The notes under the pieces were generated by a model. The model did not search any database, was not told the DNA's origin, and was given only the letters and a program-made list of their open reading frames with translations. Source: Candidatus Gastranaerophilales bacterium (lineage in GTDB: Bacteria > Cyanobacteriota > Vampirovibrionia > Gastranaerophilales > Gastranaerophilaceae). From it: DNA of 64,000 bases. The position numbers and the translations under genes were made by a program. Below are positions 23,836-32,350 of the stretch, in pieces (position 1 is the stretch's first letter; each line of letters starts with the position of its first letter). The stretch spans positions 1 through 64,000 of the forward strand of contig CALVEC010000008.1 in assembly GCA_944326475.1 (NCBI GenBank), in the 5' to 3' direction.

Positions 23836-24630
23836 ATGCTACTAACAATTGATATTGGCAACACATCCACAACTATCGGCATTTTTGACGGTTCAACCCT
23901 GAAAGACACCTGGTCAATCGCGTCCGAGCACCATCGTTCAGACGATGAAATAGGAATCCTGCTTATGAACCTGCTGCAGCTTCATTCATACACTGGAAAA
24001 GTCGATTCCGCAGTTATTTGCAGCGTTGTTGTACCATTGACGGAACGATACAGGAATGCACTCAAAAGGTATTTAAAAATCACCCCGTTTGTAGTCTCTA
24101 ACAAAAATATAAAACTACTTGAATTTAATGTAGATTTTCCCGAAGAAGTCGGTGCAGACAGAATTGTAAACGCTTTTGCCGCATATTCCATTTACAAAAC
24201 CAACTGTATTGTTGTCGACTTTGGTACGGCAACCTCGTTTGATATAGTGACAGAAGACGGCAAATTTCAGGGCGGCGTAATCGCTGCAGGGATGAAGCTC
24301 CAGGCGGAAAGCCTTAAAACACACACTTCAAAATTGCCTTTGATTAAAATTGAAGCTCCGCCTGAGAAAGCCATCGGTAAAAACAGTATAGACGCAATGC
24401 TTTCAGGTACTGTACGCGGGCACGCCTGCATGGTCGACGGAATGCTGGAGGCTTGCGAAAAAGAACTCGGTGTTCCGGTAAAAGTCATTGCAACCGGCGG
24501 ATATTCCGATATTGTAGCGCAGTTTATGAAAAGAAAATTCGATTCAATAAATCCGTGGATAACTCTGGAAGGTCTGAGATTGATTCACGAAACCCATGCA
24601 GCAAAAACCGCCGCCGATTGCTTGTGCTGA
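23836..24630 (+). CDS. coaX: Type III pantothenate kinase
   Basis: A 264-residue ASKHA-fold kinase that phosphorylates pantothenate, the first step of coenzyme A synthesis. The N-terminal phosphate loop is 'LLTIDIGNTSTTIGIF' with the catalytic Asp6. Family motifs follow: 'EEVGADRIVNAFAAY', 'VVDFGTATSFD' and 'GGVIAAGMKLQAESL'. The end 'ITLEGLRLIHE' is complete. It has a clear upstream promoter and 'aaacggaggttttt' as ribosome-binding site. CoaX needs a monovalent cation and is not feedback-inhibited by CoA in known cases. Confidence 0.93.
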   Translation: MLLTIDIGNTSTTIGIFDGSTLKDTWSIASEHHRSDDEIGILLMNLLQLHSYTGKVDSAVICSVVVPLTERYRNALKRYLKITPFVVSNKNIKLLEFNVDFPEEVGADRIVNAFAAYSIYKTNCIVVDFGTATSFDIVTEDGKFQGGVIAAGMKLQAESLKTHTSKLPLIKIEAPPEKAIGKNSIDAMLSGTVRGHACMVDGMLEACEKELGVPVKVIATGGYSDIVAQFMKRKFDSINPWITLEGLRLIHETHAAKTAADCLC

Positions 24631-24723
24631 GAGTAAGGGCAAGAGGGTACAGCGGCTCAATTTTCTCGCTCCCCAAGCCGGGGAGGAGTTCTACATGCCT
24701 GTTATATACTGCAAAAACTCTGC

Positions 24724-26316
24724 TCAAGCGCTCAATCTTATATATTTAGCTTCACCAATACCGTCAATCGCGTTGATTGCAGATATAGCTGCGTTATCTA
24801 CGTCAGCGCCGGTATTTATTATCATAATTGAAACATTATCGTTGTTTGAAGATTTTTGAGCAACGTTCATCCTGTTAATGTTTATACCGCTGTTACCCAG
24901 AACCGTTGCTACTTTTGCAACCATAGAGGGCTTGTTTTCATGCGGCACGAGCAGCATGTGTTTTTCAGGCTCAATGCTTGTGTCATAGTCATTAATCTTA
25001 ACTATTCTCGGCATGCCTGCCGCAATCAAAGCGCCCGAAACAACAGCCTCGTCTTTATCTGTCGTAAGTTTAACGGTAATTGAGCCGATGTAGTCGCAGC
25101 TTTTCTGTGATTTTGTTGTGGTAACATCAAGCCCCTTACCCTTGGCAATAATCGGAGCGTTAACGTAGTTTACGTCAACCATAAATGATGAGAACACCCC
25201 TTTAAGTATTGCCGTTTCAAGCGGTGAAACATCCAAATCAGCGAGATTGCCGTTCACTGTTATAGCAATTGATTTCAAAGTACCCGGTGCAATTTGCATA
25301 GCAAGCTCGCCTATGTTCTCGGCAAGCTGCATGTAATCCTTCACAGGCTCAAGCTTTTGCGGCTTCAAAGAAGGAATATTGACAGCAGCTCTTGCAGACC
25401 CGCCCGAGAGGACTTCTTTTATCTGCTGTGCAACATCGATTGCAACATTAAGCTGCGCTTCTTCCGTGCTGGCACCGAGATGCGGCGTTAAAAGAATATC
25501 GCCTGTTGTTTTCACAAGCGGATTTTCAGAAATATCAGGCTCGCCTTCAAAAACGTCAACCGCAGCCTGCGCGACCTGTCCTGATTCAAGCGCCTCTTTA
25601 AGCGCCGCTTCTTCAATAATTCCGCCTCTTGCGCAGTTTATAAGCCTTACGCCCTTTTTCATACGGTTAATCGTATTTCTGTTGATAAGATAAGCAGTTT
25701 CTTTGGTTTTTGGCGTATGAACCGTTATATAATCAGGTATTGACCAAAATTCATCCAAAGTCGGAATATATTTTGCGCCGTGCTTTTCAACAACCTCTTT
25801 TGAGGTGTACGGGTCAAAAACATAAACCTCCATGCCGAGCGCCTGCGCAACTTTTGCAACATGCGAACCGATTTTACCAAAACCTATAATACCGAGAGAT
25901 TTATGGAAAACTTCATGTCCGGTGAATTTTGAACGCTCCCAAAGCCCCTGTTTTGTAGACGCTGCAGCCTTTGCAATATTTCTGCTCATTGCAAGCATTA
26001 AAGCAATCGTATGCTCTGCAGCTGCCATAGTATTGCCGTCCGGAGAATTTACAACAATAATACCCTTTTGGGTTGCGGCTTCAACGTCTATATTGTCCAC
26101 GCCGACACCTGCTCTGCCGATTATTTTAAGGTTCTTTGCAGCTTCAAGCACTTTTTTTGTAACTTTTGTCTGGCTTCTGACCATTAGCGCGTCGTATTCG
26201 CCGATAACAGAGCAAAGCTCGTCCTCCGGCATTGTCGGCAGCAAATCCGCCTGCGCTACTTCTTCTACAATTTTTTTTGCTGTTTCATTAATTTTGTCCG
26301 TAATTAAAACTTTCAT
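24724..26316 (-). CDS. serA: D-3-phosphoglycerate dehydrogenase, long form with ACT domain
   Basis: A 530-residue enzyme catalysing the first step of serine synthesis. The NAD-binding motif is 'GFGKIG' (145-150), and the active-site residues are Arg230 ('NCARGG'), the Glu in 'FEGEP' and His279 ('TPHLGAS'). Residues of about 315-450 are the intervening ASB domain and about 455-530 the ACT domain ('HENKPSMVAKVATVLGNSGI'), usually the site of serine feedback. The length matches the long form found in cyanobacteria and actinobacteria. It converges with coaX and a short repeat-like stretch (24640-24700) lies between them. Confidence 0.95.
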   Translation of the reverse strand: MKVLITDKINETAKKIVEEVAQADLLPTMPEDELCSVIGEYDALMVRSQTKVTKKVLEAAKNLKIIGRAGVGVDNIDVEAATQKGIIVVNSPDGNTMAAAEHTIALMLAMSRNIAKAAASTKQGLWERSKFTGHEVFHKSLGIIGFGKIGSHVAKVAQALGMEVYVFDPYTSKEVVEKHGAKYIPTLDEFWSIPDYITVHTPKTKETAYLINRNTINRMKKGVRLINCARGGIIEEAALKEALESGQVAQAAVDVFEGEPDISENPLVKTTGDILLTPHLGASTEEAQLNVAIDVAQQIKEVLSGGSARAAVNIPSLKPQKLEPVKDYMQLAENIGELAMQIAPGTLKSIAITVNGNLADLDVSPLETAILKGVFSSFMVDVNYVNAPIIAKGKGLDVTTTKSQKSCDYIGSITVKLTTDKDEAVVSGALIAAGMPRIVKINDYDTSIEPEKHMLLVPHENKPSMVAKVATVLGNSGININRMNVAQKSSNNDNVSIMIINTGADVDNAAISAINAIDGIGEAKYIRLSA

Positions 26317-26353
26317 TTTTAACCCCTATCGTTTTTGTATCCTGCATTTATAA

Positions 26354-28378
26354 TCAGCCGGCAATTTTACTGAAATCAGCAATTTTGTCGAACTTAAGTT
26401 TTAAAGAATTTATTAAAGCCATGCGGTTTTCTTTGATTTTTTCGTCTTTATCCATAACGAGCACATTGTCGAAAAAGCTGTTAACAGAAGGCACAGCGGA
26501 TTTTAATTCAGCGTAGAGTGTTTTGTAATCTTCTGATTTTACAGCCTGTATGCCCTCGTAAAGCTTTTCTTCATATTCGTTTGTAAATAAAGATTTTTCA
26601 GCCTCAGATTTCACATTTTTGTCTTTAATCAGTCTTATAATACGGTTTGCGGCCTCGTTTAATGCTGCAAAATCCTGTTCTTTGACTATTTCAGAGACAA
26701 AATCCAATCTCAGGGTAAAGTCTCTCAAATCAGCAAGCGGCGATTTGTTTGCGATACAAGCTTCGACAACATCGTGCGGATACTGCTCGGAGCACAAAAT
26801 ATTCAATCTTTGTTCAAAGAAGTTTTTTACATCTTCTGTGGTTTTATCAGCACCGGAGGTATTTGAAGGCAGCAGTAAAACCGATTTTTTTATAAGTTCT
26901 TCAAGATTTATACTCAAACCTTTTTGAATAACAGTTTTTATAATACCGAGAGTGGCACGTCTCACACCGAGCGGGTCTGCAGAGCCTGTCGGCTTTTTAC
27001 CCTCTGCAAAAACAGCGCAGATTGTATCAATTTTGTCTGCTATGCCTACAACCTGCCCCTCAATTGATTCTGCAAGCTCAGAGTCTGCGCCGAGAGGGAA
27101 GTAATGTTCTTTTATACCTTGCACAACCTCCGGTTTTTCACCGGCGTTCAATGCATAGTCTGCGCCTATAAACCCTTGCAGTTCCGTAAACTCGAAAACA
27201 AGACTCGTCACAAGGTCGGCTTTGCAAAGCAGCGCCGTACGCTCGATAGTTTCTCTGCTTTTTGTTTTCAACTCATCACACAGGTATTTTGAAAGTTCTA
27301 TAATACGCATAGTCTTGTCATAAACGCTTCCCATGCCCTTCTGGAATGTAATACCCTTGAGCTTTTCAACGTTGTCCGCAAAAGGTTTTTTTGTATCTTC
27401 GTTAAAGAAGAAAATAGCGTCATCAAGTCTTGCAACAACAACCCTTTCATTACCCGCCTTTATATTTTCAAAATCATCTCCGATGTAGTTTGTCATGGTG
27501 ATAAATTTGTTCAAAAGCTTGCCGTCCTTATACATAGGAAAATAACGCTGATGAACAGCCATGACCGTAACCGTAACTTTTTCGGGTATTGCAAGATACT
27601 TTTCATCAAACCCGCAGATAACCGGAACAGGCCACTCGCAAAGGTTCGTAACTTCCTCGACAAGGTCATCGTCAAGATACACTTCCGCGTTTATTTCAGC
27701 AGCTTTTTTCTTTGCCGATTCAACCACATGTTTTTTACGCTCCTCCTGATTTGCCATGACATTTGCTTCATAGAGCGCTTTTTCATAGCAGTCAGGATTT
27801 TTTATTTCAACTTTGGAGGATTTAAAACGGTGTCCCCTTGAAAATCTTCCCGACTCAACTTCTGCAATTTTAATTTTGACTTCCTCGTCGTCAAGCAGAG
27901 AAACAACCCATCTTATCGGGCGCTGGAATTTTACGTCAAGGGCTGCCCAGCGCATAAAATAAGGTCCCTGCAGTTTTAAAACTGTACTTTCCGCATTTTC
28001 TTTCAAAACTTCCGCAATATCTTTTCCCTTAACGCTGATTTTTGCCCAAACGTAATTGTCCTGTACAAACAAATCTTTTTCACTAACGCCGTTTTTCTTC
28101 GCAAACCCCATGCCTGCGGGAGAAAGCGAGCCGTCTTCTTTATACGCAATATTAGAAACAGGTCCCTTAACAAGTTTTTCAGTGTCAGGCTGTTTTTGGG
28201 CAAGACCGTCTATGATAAGAGCAAGACGTCTCGGGGTTGAATACGTTTTTATGCCGGAATATCCGATTTTGTTTTCGTTCAACAATTTTTCAAAATTCGC
28301 CTTCAACTGTGCAATACCGCTTTTTATAAACTTATGCGGCAGTTCTTCCGTTCCTATTTCCAATAAATATTTACTCAT
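26354..28378 (-). CDS. glyS: Glycyl-tRNA synthetase beta subunit
   Basis: A 674-residue subunit of the heterotetrameric bacterial-type glycyl-tRNA synthetase, starting 'MSKYLLEIGTEELPHKFIKS', the family's hallmark N-terminus. Internal motifs include 'MRWAALDVKFQRPIRWVVSL', 'HQRYFPMYKDGKLLNKFITM' and 'GRRAT'-like 'DPLGVRRATLGI'. The C-terminal tRNA-binding domain includes 'FFDNVLVMDKDEKIKENRMA'. The alpha subunit gene, often adjacent, is not in this window. A 37-base gap to serA suggests co-transcription of two glycine/serine-related genes. Confidence 0.95.
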   Translation of the reverse strand: MSKYLLEIGTEELPHKFIKSGIAQLKANFEKLLNENKIGYSGIKTYSTPRRLALIIDGLAQKQPDTEKLVKGPVSNIAYKEDGSLSPAGMGFAKKNGVSEKDLFVQDNYVWAKISVKGKDIAEVLKENAESTVLKLQGPYFMRWAALDVKFQRPIRWVVSLLDDEEVKIKIAEVESGRFSRGHRFKSSKVEIKNPDCYEKALYEANVMANQEERKKHVVESAKKKAAEINAEVYLDDDLVEEVTNLCEWPVPVICGFDEKYLAIPEKVTVTVMAVHQRYFPMYKDGKLLNKFITMTNYIGDDFENIKAGNERVVVARLDDAIFFFNEDTKKPFADNVEKLKGITFQKGMGSVYDKTMRIIELSKYLCDELKTKSRETIERTALLCKADLVTSLVFEFTELQGFIGADYALNAGEKPEVVQGIKEHYFPLGADSELAESIEGQVVGIADKIDTICAVFAEGKKPTGSADPLGVRRATLGIIKTVIQKGLSINLEELIKKSVLLLPSNTSGADKTTEDVKNFFEQRLNILCSEQYPHDVVEACIANKSPLADLRDFTLRLDFVSEIVKEQDFAALNEAANRIIRLIKDKNVKSEAEKSLFTNEYEEKLYEGIQAVKSEDYKTLYAELKSAVPSVNSFFDNVLVMDKDEKIKENRMALINSLKLKFDKIADFSKIAG

Positions 28379-28490
28379 ACTGTTTCCCTTGCAAAGATTT
28401 TTTATACATTATACGGATTAATTATAATATAAACATATTTTTCATGACTTTTTTTTAATGTTATAATGAAAATTATTAGAGGATTTAAGA

Positions 28491-28802
28491 ATGAAGAAAC
28501 GCTGGTATGACAGAGATGCAACCGTAAGTCTTGCTGTCAGTCTTATACAAAATACATCACCGCAGACACAGGCAAGTTGTGCTGATTTAATTATTTCAAA
28601 AGCACAGGACATGGGCGTCAGTCTCGAGCATGGAGTCATAGACGCTTTCGGGTATGTCATGCTCCGCTGGTACGACGCAAACGAAAAACTGTCAACAGCC
28701 TTTGAATACCTCAAAAAATCAGACGACGCTTTAAGAAAAGACATCGCCTTACAAATTATTGAGTTTTTAGAAAAAGCAGAAACAAAAGATGAAGTATTTT
28801 AA
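28491..28802 (+). CDS. Conserved-looking small protein upstream of the SpoIID-like gene
   Basis: A 103-residue soluble, mostly helical protein with 'MKKRWYDRDATVSLAVSLIQ' at the start and 'AFGYVMLRWYDANEKLSTAF' in the middle. The ribosome-binding site is 'agaggatttaag', and a 'TATAAT' -10 lies at 28462-28467. It overlaps the next gene by 14 bases, so the two are likely coupled. I recognise no family, but the Trp/Tyr placement and clean start suggest a real gene. Confidence 0.65.
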   Translation: MKKRWYDRDATVSLAVSLIQNTSPQTQASCADLIISKAQDMGVSLEHGVIDAFGYVMLRWYDANEKLSTAFEYLKKSDDALRKDIALQIIEFLEKAETKDEVF

Positions 28803-29667
28803 ACAAATTTTATTAATAATTATGTTCCTGTCCGTCATGCCGCTTCGGGCAGAGGCAATGAAGATAGGACTCTTAGACGGGGTAAAAGAGGCAGCAATTG
28901 CAACCAGCACGACAGGTATACTTGTTAATGCCGCAGACAACAACCCTTTTTACAAAATTGCCCCCATGAAAGCATATATGTTTAAAGCAAAAGGCGACGG
29001 GCTGTCTGTCTCTATAAACGGACGGTTTTACAATCTGAATGTTCCCAAAGTTATTATAAAACCGACGGAAAAAGGGTATGTAAGCGCAAAAAAACGCTGG
29101 TACAGAGGCGCTATTATTGTTGAAAACAGAGGCGGTAATATAGTTGTTATAAACGATTTACCTCTTGAAGACTACATTCTGGGCGTTGTGCCCTCTGAAA
29201 TGCCCTCAAAATGGAGCTATGAAGCGCTAAAAGCTCAGGCAATCGCTGCAAGAAGCTACGCAATAGCAAACAGAGGCAAACGCGCTTCGCGCGGCTATGA
29301 CCTTAAAGACACTCCGGAAGACCAGGCTTACGGCGGCGCCTCCAGCGAAACGTATTCGACAAACAAGGCTGTCATTGAAACCAAAGGAATCGTTGTTACA
29401 TACAATAAAAAAATTATTCCTGCATATTATTCAGCCTCCGCAGGCGGCCACACGGTTAACTCCGGTAAGGTTTGGAACAAGGATTTGCCGTATTTGCGCT
29501 CTGTTCCGTCATTTGATGAAGGGATTTCAAAAAACGGGCATGGTATCGGCATGAGCCAGCACGGTGCGAATAATCTCGCAAAACAGGGATACAATGCTTA
29601 TCAAATTTTAACTTATTTTTACAATAACGTAAAATTTGGAAGACTCGACCCGTCGTGGACATTGTAG
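28789..29667 (+). CDS. SpoIID/LytB-domain protein (peptidoglycan lytic transglycosylase-like)
   Basis: A 292-residue exported protein. Residues 1-23 form a signal peptide ('ILLIIMFLSVMPLRAEA'). From about residue 115 the SpoIID domain follows: 'INDLPLEDYILGVVPSEMPS', 'WSYEALKAQAIAARSYAIAN', 'YYSASAGGHTVNSG' and 'GHGIGMSQHGANNLAKQGY'. In Bacillus SpoIID cleaves glycan strands lacking stem peptides during engulfment. In non-sporulating bacteria such proteins are general cell-wall enzymes. It does not imply sporulation here. A shadow of the domain ends cleanly at the stop with no truncation. Confidence 0.88.
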   Translation: MKYFKQILLIIMFLSVMPLRAEAMKIGLLDGVKEAAIATSTTGILVNAADNNPFYKIAPMKAYMFKAKGDGLSVSINGRFYNLNVPKVIIKPTEKGYVSAKKRWYRGAIIVENRGGNIVVINDLPLEDYILGVVPSEMPSKWSYEALKAQAIAARSYAIANRGKRASRGYDLKDTPEDQAYGGASSETYSTNKAVIETKGIVVTYNKKIIPAYYSASAGGHTVNSGKVWNKDLPYLRSVPSFDEGISKNGHGIGMSQHGANNLAKQGYNAYQILTYFYNNVKFGRLDPSWTL

Positions 29668-29773
29668 TTTTCACAGCCGCCAATTCCGTATACAGCAAGG
29701 GTTTTGTCTGCACGTATACTGGTACTATCCTTTTAGAACTTTGTTCTTGAGAAAAAAATTTTTATAAAAATGC

Positions 29774-29801
29774 TTGCTAAAATGCGAAAAACAGATATAA
29801 T
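29774..29801 (+). promoter_or_regulatory. Promoter of the HU gene
   Basis: 'TTGCTA' (29774-29779) and a perfect 'TATAAT' (29796-29801) with a 16-bp spacer, 28 bases before the HU ATG, which has the strong ribosome-binding site 'aaaggagg'. Confidence 0.8.
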
Positions 29802-29828
29802 AACTATTGTAATATAAAGGAGGTTCTT

Positions 29829-30101
29829 ATGAACAAAGAAGAATTAGTAAAAGAAGTTTCAAAAAAATCAAAAGTTTCACAAAAAGCTGCTGCTGATGTA
29901 ATCGCTGCAACTCTTGAAACTATTACAAAATCAGTTGCTAAAGGACAAAAAGTTACTTTAGTCGGTTTCGGTACTTTTGAACCCAGAAAAAGAGCTGCTC
30001 GTTCAGGACGTAACCCGCAAACCGGCGCAACTATCAAAATTGCTGCAAAAACAGTTCCTGCATTCTCAGCAGGTAAAAAATTCAAAGAAGCTGTTAAGTA
30101 G
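29829..30101 (+). CDS. hup: HU-family DNA-binding protein
   Basis: A 90-residue nucleoid protein with the classic family sequence: 'MNKEELVKEVSKKSKVSQKA' N-terminal helices, 'VTLVGFGTFEPRKRAARSGR' strand and arm, 'NPQTGATIKI' with the intercalating Pro at the arm tip, and 'VPAFSAGKKFKEAV' end. It binds and bends DNA as a dimer. It is a single-gene unit with its own promoter and terminator. Codon use is strongly biased (GCT/GTT/AAA), as expected for high expression. Confidence 0.95.
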   Translation: MNKEELVKEVSKKSKVSQKAAADVIAATLETITKSVAKGQKVTLVGFGTFEPRKRAARSGRNPQTGATIKIAAKTVPAFSAGKKFKEAVK

Positions 30102-30116
30102 TTTTTTGAAGGATAC

Positions 30117-30152
30117 AAAAAGAGGACTCCGTTCTGCGGTGTCCTCTTTTTT
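30117..30152 (+). terminator. Intrinsic terminator after HU
   Basis: 'AAAAAGAGGAC' (30117-30127) and 'GTCCTCTTTTTT' (30141-30152) form a strong stem with a T-run, 16 bases past the HU stop. Confidence 0.9.
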
Positions 30153-30383
30153 GTGTTTGTTGTTTTGGAATTTTGAGGCGCAGAATTTTTCTTATTTTTT
30201 CCCTTTCCCCCTTGGGGAAGGAGGATTAAAATATACCCTCCTCACCCGCGGGAGCAAAACTATTGCAAATTGTTAAAAAATCTGTTAATATTTATTAACC
30301 AACTGGCAATTTTCGTATACAATATTTTTTTATATAAGAGTGAAGGTAATACAAAACTATTATACTTGTGTGAAAGGTGAAAT

Positions 30384-30482
30384 ATGTTAGAAAAGATTTG
30401 TGCATTTATTGACGGTTTTATCATGGGTTTGTATGAATTAGCTCCGGTTTATGTTTGTGTAACCGAAGATTACAGATACTAA
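30384..30482 (+). CDS. 32-residue small protein or leader peptide (candidate)
   Basis: An ATG at 30384 with 'gtgaaaggtgaaat' upstream opens a 32-residue frame with 'MLEKICAFIDGFIMGLYELA' and an aromatic, acidic end 'EDYRY'. The first half is amphipathic or weakly membrane-spanning. Its stop lies 16 bases before the hairpin that precedes the CpaE-like gene, so it could be a leader peptide that affects that hairpin or an independent small protein. No family is recognised. Confidence 0.4.
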   Translation: MLEKICAFIDGFIMGLYELAPVYVCVTEDYRY

Positions 30483-30498
30483 AGATTTTGTTTTAAAT

Positions 30499-30581
30499 AA
30501 AAATCCTATCCGTTTATTGTATTGCTCTACCGGGGGTTAGTGTAGTAAAATGGTACAGCAGAGAAAGCGGATAGGATTTTT
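30499..30581 (+). promoter_or_regulatory. Terminator/attenuator-like hairpin in front of the CpaE-like gene
   Basis: 'AAAAATCCTATCCG' (30499-30512) pairs perfectly with 'CGGATAGGATTTTT' (30568-30581). Within the loop 'GCTcTACC' (30524-30531) pairs with 'GGTAcAGC'. The T-run after the stem makes it terminator-like. The 'AGGA' (30573-30576) inside the 3' arm is also the only ribosome-binding site for the ATG at 30584. The structure can therefore control transcription or translation of the downstream gene. Confidence 0.65.
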
Positions 30582-30583
30582 TA

Positions 30584-31753
30584 ATGTCAGAAACAAAAGT
30601 TATTATAATGGATAGAGATGAGACCTCCAGGGTTATTTTGAAAGATTATCTGAGCGAGATTGAAGGCGTTCAGCTTGCGGCGGAATTTGTCGAGTATGAC
30701 ATGGCATTTGATTATGCTGCAAAAAATGAATGCATTGCGGTTATCGATATCAGCGACAATGAACTGAAAGCAATTGAGGTTATTTCTGAGCTGAATAAAG
30801 TTAATAAAAGCGCCAAAATTGTTGCAATTTCAAACAAAACCTCGACAGAAACAATCATAAAAACCATGCGTGCCGGCGCAAAAGAATTTATTACAAAACC
30901 TATTACAAAAACTCAATTTAGCGATACCGTCAGGGAGCTTTCAAATTCCCCGCAGACAAATTCCGGAGACAACTCCTGCAAAATAATTTCAACCTTCTCA
31001 AACAAAGGCGGAATCGGGAAAACGTCGATTGCAGTGAACTTAGCGGTAGAAATAGCAGAGATGACAAAAGAAAAAACCGCGCTTCTGGACTTAAACCTGC
31101 AGCTCGGCGACGTTTCAACATTCCTTGATTTAACGCCGTCTTTCGACGTCTGCTATGTTGTGAATAACCTTGCAAATATTGACAATACAAATATCACAAA
31201 CGCTCTTACCAGATACAAAAACACCTCGCTCTACGTAATTGCAGACCCGATAAATATTGAACAGTCAAAAGAAATTACTGCAGAACAGATTAAGGCGCTT
31301 ATTTTCGAGTTAAAAAAGACTTTTTCATATATAATTATAGATGTGGGCACAAACATCGACGCAAAGACAACGACAGCACTGGATATGTCCGATGTGATAC
31401 TTCTTACGGCGATTGTTAACTTGCCTGCAGTGAGAAATATTCAGCGATGTATGAACTTATTCAAAAAACTGAATTATCCGCAGGAAAAAATAAAACTTGT
31501 TCTTAACAGATACATGGAAAATGAAGAAATAAAAACTTCGGATATTGAAGAAGCAGTACACGGAAAGGTTTTCTGGAAAATTCCGAACAACTACCTGACT
31601 ATGATGTCTGCAATTAATAAGGGGGTGCCGGTGAGTGCTGTCAGCCCTGACGCAAATATATCCGTGAATTTTAGAGATTTTGCTTCAAAAATTACAGACT
31701 ATTTGATTACACAGAATATTAAAAATAACAGTAATTCTGGTTTTGTATTATAA
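30584..31753 (+). CDS. CpaE/TadZ-like protein: receiver domain plus MinD-type ATPase
   Basis: A 389-residue protein. Residues 1-120 are a response-regulator receiver with the acidic pair Asp10/Asp12 region, phospho-acceptor Asp55 ('VIDIS') and Lys105 ('FITKPIT'). The conserved Thr/Ser is replaced by Ala82-Ile. Residues of about 132-380 are a MinD/ParA-type ATPase with deviant Walker A 'KGGIGKTS' (141-148) and 'YIIIDVGTNI' as Walker B. CpaE/TadZ proteins place type IV-like Tad pilus machinery at the pole. No other tad/cpa genes are in the window, so a different localisation role is possible. Confidence 0.82.
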   Translation: MSETKVIIMDRDETSRVILKDYLSEIEGVQLAAEFVEYDMAFDYAAKNECIAVIDISDNELKAIEVISELNKVNKSAKIVAISNKTSTETIIKTMRAGAKEFITKPITKTQFSDTVRELSNSPQTNSGDNSCKIISTFSNKGGIGKTSIAVNLAVEIAEMTKEKTALLDLNLQLGDVSTFLDLTPSFDVCYVVNNLANIDNTNITNALTRYKNTSLYVIADPINIEQSKEITAEQIKALIFELKKTFSYIIIDVGTNIDAKTTTALDMSDVILLTAIVNLPAVRNIQRCMNLFKKLNYPQEKIKLVLNRYMENEEIKTSDIEEAVHGKVFWKIPNNYLTMMSAINKGVPVSAVSPDANISVNFRDFASKITDYLITQNIKNNSNSGFVL

Positions 31754-31784
31754 TTAATATAGAAAAAAAGCTGGAGATAAGACA

Positions 31785-32279
31785 TTGTCACTGAAAGACA
31801 GAATAAATAACGCAAAAAAAACACAACAAGAAATAGTACAGGAAAAAGACTTTTCCGAATTTAATATATCCGTGCTGAAACTTTTGGATTTAATCAGAAC
31901 GGTTGAAACGCCTGAAAAGTTGGGGCTTATTGTCAAAGAGGTTGCTAAATTTCTCGAAAATTTTGCGACAGAGAATTTGACGGTCACAGTGTCAGGCGAC
32001 CTTGACTGCGGAAAACAGGCGCTTCTTGGCTGCCTTTTATCAGGCGTCATTGAAGAAAAAACAGAACGGCTTGCACGTGAACTCGCGCAAACCAGCGAAC
32101 TTGTCCAAGAAAACCCGGAGCCTGAGGAGCTTTTGATTGAGGAGCCAACAGACGCTCAAAACGAGGATGTTTTACAACAGCCCGAGGAACAAAATCCTTT
32201 TCCTCAAGAACCGGAGCAGCAGGAACCGGCAATGGTAAAAAAACGCAAAAACCTGCGCCAGAAACTTAAGGGACGCTGA
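31785..32279 (+). CDS. Acidic protein of unknown function following the CpaE-like gene
   Basis: A 164-residue protein starting with TTG at 31785, supported by 'ctggagata' 8 bases upstream and by no better ATG. The N-terminal 90 residues look folded ('VLKLLDLIRTVETPEKLGLI' and 'LTVTVSGDLDCGKQALLGCL'). The C-terminal half is Glu/Pro/Gln-rich and likely disordered before a basic end 'KKRKNLRQKLKGR'. The gene lies 31 bases after the CpaE-like gene, so it is probably co-transcribed with it. Function unknown. Confidence 0.65.
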   Translation: MSLKDRINNAKKTQQEIVQEKDFSEFNISVLKLLDLIRTVETPEKLGLIVKEVAKFLENFATENLTVTVSGDLDCGKQALLGCLLSGVIEEKTERLARELAQTSELVQENPEPEELLIEEPTDAQNEDVLQQPEEQNPFPQEPEQQEPAMVKKRKNLRQKLKGR

Positions 32280-32350
32280 TTTTAGCTGACAGCGCAGACT
32301 TATGCGGTTTTATGCACTGCGGCTTTCATTCAGATATGGGGGTAGAGAGA

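Noticed and set aside
28789-29667. Sporulation as a host property from the SpoIID-like gene
   Set aside because: SpoIID/LytB-domain proteins occur in many non-sporulating bacteria including cyanobacteria, and no other sporulation gene is present.
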